Under the pieces are notes generated by a model. The model worked only from the letters and a program-made list of their open reading frames with translations. It made no database searches and was not told the DNA's origin. This document shows, piece after piece, positions 8,317 through 13,924 of a DNA stretch of 23,003 nt (positions are counted from its first letter, which is position 1; each line of letters opens with the position of its first letter). Position numbers and translations under genes: made by a program. Source of the DNA: CANLWN01 sp039815505 (GTDB lineage Bacteria; Bacteroidota; Bacteroidia; Flavobacteriales; Flavobacteriaceae); assembly GCA_039815505.1 (NCBI GenBank), contig JBCBZE010000016.1, positions 1 through 23,003 on the forward strand, given 5' to 3'.

Positions 8317-8434
8317 GTTATCTGTTCGCCTGGGCGAATAGAATTTAGCACCTTCTTTGTCATAAATTTATTGGGAAAAACAAAGGGTTGCTAAGGCTTC
8401 ATAGGGTCTATTCCCTCCACCTTTCTTGATAACC
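8317..8434 (-). ncRNA. SAM-I riboswitch (S-box) upstream of metY
   Basis: The reverse complement matches the S-box consensus throughout. P1 is GTTATC (8429-8434) paired with GATAAC (8317-8322). After it come AAGAAAGGTGGAGGGA, the GACCC-TATGAAGCC segment, TTAGCAACC, a P3 stem CTTTGT/ACAAAG, AAGGTGCTAAATTC, and a P4 hairpin TTCGCC/GGCGAA (8325-8338). The riboswitch binds S-adenosylmethionine and normally turns off methionine synthesis genes. The leader then runs 117 nt to the metY ATG. I see no strong terminator in that stretch. However, TTATC at 8305-8309 (read on the minus strand) can pair with the P1 3' strand GATAA (8318-8322), giving a structure exclusive with P1. Confidence 0.95.
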
Positions 8435-8446
8435 ATTCAATATGTG

Positions 8447-8460
8447 TTTGAACTTTGAAC
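8447..8460. repeat. two tandem 7-bp repeats between met operon promoter and riboswitch
   Basis: TTTGAAC occurs twice in exact tandem (8447-8453 and 8454-8460). On the minus strand it lies directly after the -7 element, so it forms the first transcribed bases. The same heptamer reappears in front of thyA (22149-22155). Confidence 0.7.
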
Positions 8461-8462
8461 TA

Positions 8463-8470
8463 CAAATATA
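8463..8470 (-). promoter_or_regulatory. -7 promoter element of the met operon
   Basis: On the minus strand the sequence TATATTTG fits the Bacteroidota -7 consensus TAnnTTTG exactly. It lies 29 nt before the first base of the SAM-I riboswitch, so transcription would start about 8455-8458 and include the whole aptamer. No clear -33 TTTG element is visible. A small palindrome (GGAAAT/ATTTCC, 8476-8492) falls about where the spacer and -33 region should be. Confidence 0.6.
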
Positions 8471-8475
8471 GCTAT

Positions 8476-8492
8476 GGAAATTTTTAATTTCC
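8476..8492. other. weak stem-loop between metK and the met promoter
   Basis: GGAAAT (8476-8481) and ATTTCC (8487-8492) form a 6-bp stem with a 5-nt loop. It follows the metK stop by 18 bp and could act as a poor terminator for metK (there is no U-tract) or as an operator over the met promoter. The rest of the 310-bp gap between metK's neighbour metY and metK is taken up by the SAM-I leader described separately. Confidence 0.3.
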
Positions 8493-8509
8493 TAATCTTT
8501 TCCTGAAAA

Positions 8510-9766
8510 TTATAAATTAAATGCTGATTTTACGTTGTCCACGGCATCCAATTTTTCCCATGTAAATAGTTCTACTTCTTTCTCGACCTTACCATTATAG
8601 GGTGTCTCAAAAATTTTCGTAACTGTTTTTGGTTGTTTTCCCATATGCCCATAGGCGGCAGATTCCAAGTAAATGGGATTCCTAAGTTTTAACCGTTCCT
8701 CAATGGCAAAAGGTCTCATATCGAACAAATCGGATACTTTTTGTGCAATTTCCCCATCACTCAAATTTACTTTGGAGGTACCATAGGTATCCACGAATAT
8801 CGAAGTAGGTTCTACAACCCCAATGGCATAACTTACCTGCACCAATATTTCATCCGCTACGCCTGCAGCTATCAAATTTTTCGCTGCATGCCGCGCTGCA
8901 TAGGCAGCGCTCCTGTCTACTTTACTCGGGTCCTTGCCGCTGAACGCCCCACCTCCATGAGCTCCCTTTCCCCCATAGGTGTCCACAATGATCTTACGCC
9001 CGGTTAAACCAGAATCGCCGTGAGGTCCTCCGATCACGAATTTTCCTGTTGGGTTGATATGATATGTTATTTTATCATTGAAAAGTTTCTGTACATAATC
9101 CGGAAATTGTGCGATTACCTTAGGAATTAGTATATGGATGATATCACTTTTAATTTTTTGAAGCATAATATCATCATCGGCATCAAAGGCATCGTGCTGC
9201 GTAGAGACTACAATTGTATCTATGCGTTGCGGCACATTGTTATCCGAATATTCAATGGTAACCTGTGCTTTTGCATCGGGCCTTAGATACGTAATTTCCT
9301 TATTTTCACGTCTTAAGTTGGCAAGTACTTGCAATAGTTTATGTGATATATCCAATGCCAAGGGCATATAATTCTCTGTCTCATTGGTGGCATAACCAAA
9401 CATCATACCTTGGTCCCCGGCACCTTGATTTTCTTTAGCGCCCCTATCCACACCTTGATTTATATCCTGTGATTGCTCATGTATCAAAGAAATCACCCCG
9501 CAAGAATCACCACTGAACTGGTATTCCCCTTTGGTATATCCTATATCATTGATGACACTTCTTGCAATATCCTGAACGTCCAGATAAGTTGCGCTTTTCA
9601 CCTCGCCGGCCAAAACTACCTGACCAGTAGTGACCAAAGTTTCGCAGGCTACCTTACTTTCAGGATCAAATGCCAAAAAATTATCCAACAAAGCATCGCT
9701 TATTTGATCCGCTATTTTATCCGGATGTCCTTCACTAACAGATTCAGAAGTAAATAAATAGGCCAT
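8510..9766 (-). CDS. metK: S-adenosylmethionine synthetase
   Basis: A 418-residue methionine adenosyltransferase, which makes SAM from methionine and ATP. It begins MAYLFTSESVSEGHPDK with the ATP-binding HPDK at 14-17. It also has GAGDQGMMFGYA (115-126), the family signature hexapeptide region, and later GGPHGDSGLTGRK, the phosphate-loop motif GGGAFSGKDPSKVDRS, and ARHAAKNLIAAG. It is some 30 residues longer than the E. coli enzyme, which fits Bacteroidota MetK. The gene is transcribed separately from the met operon: it has its own -7 element and a 5' leader with a SAM-II-like fold, and the met promoter lies beyond its 3' end. Product feedback through that leader would control SAM supply directly. 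Confidence 0.97.
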   Translation of the reverse strand: MAYLFTSESVSEGHPDKIADQISDALLDNFLAFDPESKVACETLVTTGQVVLAGEVKSATYLDVQDIARSVINDIGYTKGEYQFSGDSCGVISLIHEQSQDINQGVDRGAKENQGAGDQGMMFGYATNETENYMPLALDISHKLLQVLANLRRENKEITYLRPDAKAQVTIEYSDNNVPQRIDTIVVSTQHDAFDADDDIMLQKIKSDIIHILIPKVIAQFPDYVQKLFNDKITYHINPTGKFVIGGPHGDSGLTGRKIIVDTYGGKGAHGGGAFSGKDPSKVDRSAAYAARHAAKNLIAAGVADEILVQVSYAIGVVEPTSIFVDTYGTSKVNLSDGEIAQKVSDLFDMRPFAIEERLKLRNPIYLESAAYGHMGKQPKTVTKIFETPYNGKVEKEVELFTWEKLDAVDNVKSAFNL

Positions 9767-9840
9767 ATACTAAAATTTTTGTCTTGAGCAATTTGCTGAA
9801 AGTCGTTAAAGGAGTTTACAACACGAATATTCCCGGTGGT

Positions 9841-9911
9841 AACTGCTTTAGCATTTTTAGCGCCTTAAATTTATTTTGGGCACGAGGTTGCAATCAGTCA
9901 AATCCTTCCTC
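9841..9911 (-). ncRNA. candidate SAM-II riboswitch with enlarged loop, upstream of metK
   Basis: Read on the minus strand, P1 is GAGG (9908-9911) with CCTC (9884-9887). It encloses a loop containing GATTTGACTGATTGCAA, very close to the SAM-II loop (GATTT-A-C-C-G-T-ATTGCAA in the well-known metagenomic metX example). The pseudoknot is formed by GACTG (9895-9899) with CAGTT (9841-9845) and GCA (9889-9891) with TGC (9851-9853). The latter leads into the conserved GCTAAAG. Between P1 and the pseudoknot strand is an extra hairpin GTGCC (9879-9883) / GGCGC (9860-9864), absent from the compact SAM-II. A 'long loops' variant of SAM-II has been reported from comparative genomics, as far as I recall. 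The metK ATG is 74 nt downstream, so the pseudoknot does not directly cover its ribosome site. Confidence 0.75.
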
Positions 9912-9926
9912 TTTTTAATCGAGGAT

Positions 9927-9934
9927 CAAAAATA
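9927..9934 (-). promoter_or_regulatory. -7 promoter element of metK
   Basis: TATTTTTG on the minus strand fits TAnnTTTG exactly. Transcription would start near 9920, just before the SAM-II-like element. The rest of the 310-bp gap between metK and the divergent deoxynucleoside kinase gene (about 9935-10076) shows only AT-rich DNA with no further structure I can support. Confidence 0.55.
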
Positions 9935-10076
9935 CATATTTGCCGAAGAAATAAAAATCTAAAAATGAAAATTATTTAAAGGTATTTCAACCTATATTTT
10001 TTTCTCTTACATAAGATACTTGTATATTGTGTGCCTAACCTTATATTAATAACCAACCTATAATGATTAGCACCAT

Positions 10077-10691
10077 ATGCATATTGCAGTAGCTGGAAAC
10101 ATAGGAGCAGGGAAAACCACGTTGACCAGGTTACTTTCCAAACATTATAAGTGGGAAGCCCATTTTGAAGATGTAGTGGACAATCCATATCTGGACGATT
10201 TCTATAATCAAATGGAACGGTGGAGCTTTAACCTGCAAATTTATTTTTTGAATAGTAGGTATCGACAAATCCTTCAGATACGGGAGAGTGGCAAGAATAT
10301 TATCCAGGATCGGACGATTTATGAGGATGCGCATATATTTGCTCCTAACCTACATGCCATGGGTTTAATGACCAATAGGGATTTCAGTAACTATTCCAGC
10401 CTTTTTGAGCTGATGGAAAGTTTGGTGCAACCACCCGATCTCCTAATCTATCTTAGAAGTTCTATTCCCAATTTGGTGAAGCAGATCCATAAAAGGGGCC
10501 GGGAATATGAAAATACAATTTCAATAGATTATCTAAGCCGACTTAATGAGCGCTATGAGGCTTGGGTTCACAGCTATGAAAAGGGTAACCTTTTGATAGT
10601 TAATGTAGATGATCTGGATTTTGTGGATAACCCGGAACATTTAGGGCAAGTCATTACTAAAATCGATGCTGAAATCAACGGTCTTTTTTGA
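10077..10691 (+). CDS. deoxynucleoside kinase (dNK/dGK-dCK family)
   Basis: A 204-residue kinase with the P-loop GNIGAGKT (7-14), the general-base region FEDVVDNPYLDDFY (E31), the QDRTIYED segment containing the DR(S/T) substrate-binding motif (about 77-84), and an arginine-rich lid around KRGREYE. The layout is that of the small bacterial deoxyadenosine/deoxyguanosine kinase family, which salvages deoxynucleosides to dNMPs. Bacteroidota members are often annotated as deoxynucleoside kinase without a fixed substrate. It is transcribed away from metK and ends at a strong bidirectional terminator, so it is probably monocistronic. No perfect TAnnTTTG promoter is visible upstream. Confidence 0.9.
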   Translation: MHIAVAGNIGAGKTTLTRLLSKHYKWEAHFEDVVDNPYLDDFYNQMERWSFNLQIYFLNSRYRQILQIRESGKNIIQDRTIYEDAHIFAPNLHAMGLMTNRDFSNYSSLFELMESLVQPPDLLIYLRSSIPNLVKQIHKRGREYENTISIDYLSRLNERYEAWVHSYEKGNLLIVNVDDLDFVDNPEHLGQVITKIDAEINGLF

Positions 10692-10723
10692 CAATTGTTA
10701 GCATCAGATCTATATAATAAATA

Positions 10724-10757
10724 AAAAAAGGGGGAGCATATATGCTCCCCCTTTTTT
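10724..10757. terminator. bidirectional intrinsic terminator between dNK and hppA
   Basis: A perfect 34-bp palindrome: six A, the arm GGGGGAGCATA, its complement TATGCTCCCCC and six T, centred between 10740 and 10741. Because the A-tract and T-tract flank the GC stem on both sides, it ends the kinase transcript (plus) and the pyrophosphatase transcript (minus). The two genes converge here, 32 bp after the kinase stop and 24 bp before the pyrophosphatase stop. Confidence 0.95.
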
Positions 10758-10780
10758 CTTCTAGAAATTCTATTTTCAAC

Positions 10781-13144
10781 TTATTGGTTTTCCTTTAGGT
10801 TCAACGAAGTTTTAAAAGCTTCTACTTTTGTATGTACTTCTTCCACTGTTCCTACAAAAACTTTTTCTTCAACCGTCTGCTTTCCGTTTACAGTGGTCGT
10901 ATATGCAATAGTAGCCTCAGCTAAATCCGGGCTCTTCAAATCCATTTCCACCCTTACTTCCTTAGTACCATTTGCCATTCCTATTTCTTCTGTGGTATGT
11001 CCTCCTAAAATTGGTGCTATGACCAAACCTACCAAACAAGTAAGTTTAATCAAGATATTCATGGAGGGTCCTGACGTATCTTTGAACGGATCACCAACAG
11101 TATCCCCGGTTACCGCTGCCTTATGCGCATCAGAACCCTTGTAGGTCATCTCACCGTCAATCATTACACCGGCCTCGAAGGATTTTTTTGCATTGTCCCA
11201 TGCACCACCGGCATTATTCTGAAAAATAGCCCACATAACGCCTGACACACAAACCCCTGCCATATATCCTCCTAGCGGTTCCGCTCCAAAAATCAATCCG
11301 ATTATGATCGGCGTAATAATGGTTATCAATCCCGGTAATATCATTTCTTTTAATGCAGCTTTTGTAGAGATATCCACGCATTTGGCATACTCCGGAACAC
11401 CCGTCCCTTCCATAATACCAGGAATCTCCTTAAACTGCCTTCGCACTTCCTGGACCATTTCCATGGCCGCTTTGCCAACAGATTGCATGGCAAGTGCGGA
11501 GAATATAACGGGAATCATACCTCCAACAAATAACATGGCAAGCACATCGGCTTTAAAAATATTTATCCCATCGATTCCCGTGAAGGTTACATAGGCCGCA
11601 AACAAGGCTAAAGCCGTTAAGGCGGCAGAAGCTATGGCAAAACCTTTACCAACGGCAGCTGTTGTGTTCCCTACGGAATCCAAAATATCCGTGCGTTCAC
11701 GTACTTCGGGATCTAACTCACTCATTTCGGCAACACCCCCGGCATTATCCGCTATAGGACCAAAAGCATCTATCGCCAACTGCATGGCCGTAGTAGCCAT
11801 CATGGCGGAAGCAGCAAGGGCCACGCCATAAAATCCTGCTAAGGCATATGACCCATATATCGCGGCCGCAAACAACAACACGGATGCGAAGGTTGATTTC
11901 ATCCCTACTGCCAAACCTGCAATAATATTGGTTGCAGCCCCGGTAGAACTATTTTTAACGATATCCAACACGGGTTTTTTACCTAAACTTGTGTAATAAG
12001 CCGTAACTACCGATATTAACGCGCCAACGGCCAAGCCAATCATGGCCGAATAGAATACATGTCTTGAAGGAATGTCTTTTGATCCCTCCCCAAAAAAGTT
12101 CATTTGCATAGTTTCCGGTAGCATCCAATCGATAAGGAACCAGCTGGCAACCAAGGTCAATAGGATAGACACCCAGTTACCTGTGTCCAAAGCTTTTTGT
12201 ACTTGAGACTCTTTGGCGTCATTACTCGAAATTTTAACCAAGAACGTTCCAATAATAGATGCTAAAATGCCTACACCGGCAATAACGATAGGCAGAAGTA
12301 TTGGGCCCATATTATTAAATGCATCGGTATGTTGTGAAACACTGGACATATCCTTGACCAAATAATTCCCGAGTACCATCGATGCCAAAACGGTAGCAAC
12401 ATACGACCCAAAAAGGTCTGCACCCATTCCCGCAACATCACCAACGTTATCACCTACATTATCCGCTATGGTCGCAGGGTTACGTGGGTCGTCTTCAGGA
12501 ATTCCTGCCTCTACTTTCCCTACCAAATCAGCTCCTACATCAGCTGCTTTGGTGTAGATACCACCACCTACACGGGCAAACAATGCTATAGATTCCGCTC
12601 CTAATGAGAACCCTGCCAAAGTTTCCAACACAATGGTCATATTTTCATAAAAACCGCCTTCTTGGCCCATAAACTGTCCTATAAACATAAAGAACAATAA
12701 GCTAAGCCCCAATACGGCCAAACTGGCGACACCCAATCCCATAACGGTACCTCCCCCAAAGGAAACTTTAAGCGCCTGAGGCAAACTTGTTTTTGCGGCT
12801 TCAGCGGTTCTCGCATTGGCTTCCGTAGCGATGCGCATACCTATATTACCCGCCAAAGCGGATAAGATAGCCCCAAAAATAAAAGCGGGTACGATCATCC
12901 AACTCGTTGTTTCTACTATGGTGGAAATCCCAAATAAAGCGGCGGAAGCGATGAGCACGAATATAGCCAATAGGCGATATTCCGCACTTAAAAAAGCTAA
13001 AGCCCCTTCCTTTATGGCTTTGGAGATACCTTGCATTTTATCGCTCCCCGCAGCTTGTTTCTTTACCCAGGCCATTTTTACCATCATAAAAAGTAAACCT
13101 AGTACCGCCAAACCTATTGGCACAAAAATAATATTGGATTCCAT
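10781..13144 (-). CDS. hppA: membrane-bound ion-translocating pyrophosphatase (mPPase)
   Basis: A 787-residue polytopic protein that hydrolyses PPi and pumps H+ and/or Na+ across the inner membrane. Motifs are KAADVGADLVGKVEAG (about 199-214), the acidic PPi/Mg site EDDPRNPATIADNVGDNVGD (217-236), FGPIADNAGGVAEM, and GDTVGDPFKDTSGPS near the end. GNTTAA carries alanine where K+-independent enzymes have lysine, so it should belong to the K+-dependent class; which ion is pumped is not clear. The last transmembrane helix is followed by a hydrophilic tail of about 73 residues, longer than usual. The start is set at MESNIIF (13144) rather than the upstream ATG at 13210, because a promoter -7 element (13175-13182) lies inside that extension and MESN fits the family's N-terminus. 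Confidence 0.95.
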   Translation of the reverse strand: MESNIIFVPIGLAVLGLLFMMVKMAWVKKQAAGSDKMQGISKAIKEGALAFLSAEYRLLAIFVLIASAALFGISTIVETTSWMIVPAFIFGAILSALAGNIGMRIATEANARTAEAAKTSLPQALKVSFGGGTVMGLGVASLAVLGLSLLFFMFIGQFMGQEGGFYENMTIVLETLAGFSLGAESIALFARVGGGIYTKAADVGADLVGKVEAGIPEDDPRNPATIADNVGDNVGDVAGMGADLFGSYVATVLASMVLGNYLVKDMSSVSQHTDAFNNMGPILLPIVIAGVGILASIIGTFLVKISSNDAKESQVQKALDTGNWVSILLTLVASWFLIDWMLPETMQMNFFGEGSKDIPSRHVFYSAMIGLAVGALISVVTAYYTSLGKKPVLDIVKNSSTGAATNIIAGLAVGMKSTFASVLLFAAAIYGSYALAGFYGVALAASAMMATTAMQLAIDAFGPIADNAGGVAEMSELDPEVRERTDILDSVGNTTAAVGKGFAIASAALTALALFAAYVTFTGIDGINIFKADVLAMLFVGGMIPVIFSALAMQSVGKAAMEMVQEVRRQFKEIPGIMEGTGVPEYAKCVDISTKAALKEMILPGLITIITPIIIGLIFGAEPLGGYMAGVCVSGVMWAIFQNNAGGAWDNAKKSFEAGVMIDGEMTYKGSDAHKAAVTGDTVGDPFKDTSGPSMNILIKLTCLVGLVIAPILGGHTTEEIGMANGTKEVRVEMDLKSPDLAEATIAYTTTVNGKQTVEEKVFVGTVEEVHTKVEAFKTSLNLKENQ

Positions 13145-13174
13145 TTGTAAGTTTTTGTTTATTAATAAGCTGGG

Positions 13175-13182
13175 CAAAAGTA
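13175..13182 (-). promoter_or_regulatory. -7 promoter element of hppA
   Basis: TACTTTTG on the minus strand fits TAnnTTTG. It lies 31 bp upstream of the chosen start at 13144 and within the extended reading frame that begins at 13210, so it argues against the longer start. Confidence 0.6.
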
Positions 13183-13255
13183 GTAAAATCATACAGAATA
13201 AAAAAAGCAATACCCCAAACTGAATATCGCTTTTTTATATACGAAAATATTGGAA

Positions 13256-13783
13256 TTATTTAATACTCACTTCTTTTGTCGGCACATCGCTCTCTTTAAA
13301 ACGGGCTATACATTTGGCAACGATTTCCTTGGCCTCTTGCACATCTCCCCATCCTCCGACATCTACTTTTTTCTTTTCCAAATCCTTATATACTTTAAAA
13401 AAATGTTCTATTTCCTTAATAAGATGTGGATTCAATTCTTTTAAATCGCCCACTCTATTTGAAATGGGATCGGATACCGGTACGCATATCACTTTTTCAT
13501 CCGGCCCCTTCTCATCTGTCATGTGAAACACACCTATAGGTTTAACCTCCATTACACAACCCGGGAAGGTAGGTTCCGTAACCAAAACCAACACATCCAA
13601 AGGGTCACCGTCCAAGGCCAAGGTCTCGGGAACAAAGCCATAATCCGCAGGATACATCATGGACGAAAATATCATCCGGTCATAGCGTACTTTCTTTAGT
13701 TCAAAATCGTACTCGTATTTATTTCTACTTCCTTTGGGAATCTCTATCAAAACATCAAAAGATGTAATTTCTTGTGCAGTCAT
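13256..13783 (-). CDS. ppa: soluble inorganic pyrophosphatase (family I)
   Basis: A 175-residue family I pyrophosphatase, which hydrolyses PPi in the cytoplasm. The metal-binding signature DGDPLDVLVL has aspartates at 58, 60 and 63, and the second cluster DEKGPDEK gives D90, D95 and K97. Early residues IPKGSRNKYEYD match the conserved substrate-binding KGSxxKYE. The frame can be extended to an ATG at 13807, but the MTAQEIT start is preferred because a perfect -7 element (13805-13812) overlaps the longer start. It lies 111 bp upstream of the mPPase start, same strand, each gene with its own promoter, giving the cell a soluble and an energy-conserving route for PPi removal side by side. Confidence 0.95.
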   Translation of the reverse strand: MTAQEITSFDVLIEIPKGSRNKYEYDFELKKVRYDRMIFSSMMYPADYGFVPETLALDGDPLDVLVLVTEPTFPGCVMEVKPIGVFHMTDEKGPDEKVICVPVSDPISNRVGDLKELNPHLIKEIEHFFKVYKDLEKKKVDVGGWGDVQEAKEIVAKCIARFKESDVPTKEVSIK

Positions 13784-13804
13784 AATCTTTTTAAATTTGG
13801 TCAG

Positions 13805-13812
13805 CAAAGATA
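13805..13812 (-). promoter_or_regulatory. -7 promoter element of ppa
   Basis: TATCTTTG on the minus strand fits TAnnTTTG. Transcription would begin about 13798, leaving a short leader of roughly 15 nt before the MTAQEIT start at 13783. The remaining bases up to 13924 show no supported structure. Confidence 0.6.
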
Positions 13813-13924
13813 CTTGAAATTTAAGGAAAATGAGGTTAAATAACTGTAAAGAAGCTGCTTGTCATAGACCGATTATCTAAAAACATCGACAAGGGTATGG
13901 CCAGGATTACAGTAAAGATGTACT

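Noticed and set aside
9855..9864. First GCTAAAAA in the metK leader as the conserved SAM-II GCTAAA
   Set aside because: It lies at the inserted hairpin. Only the second copy (TGCTAAAG, 9846-9853) allows both pseudoknot helices to form.
10724..10757. Perfect palindrome as an operator or attachment site
   Set aside because: Its A-tract, GC stem and T-tract between two converging genes fit a bidirectional terminator fully.
13145..13210. Longer N-terminus for the membrane pyrophosphatase (hydrophobic MLFLFCM... start)
   Set aside because: A perfect -7 promoter element (13175-13182) lies inside it, and MESNIIF fits the normal family start.
13784..13807. Eight-residue longer start for the soluble pyrophosphatase
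   Set aside because: The -7 element at 13805-13812 overlaps the longer start codon, so the transcript would begin after it.
13845..13895. CTTGTC/GACAAG inverted repeat downstream of the DUF5686 gene
   Set aside because: Six pairs with a loop of more than 20 bases and no T-tract; probably chance.
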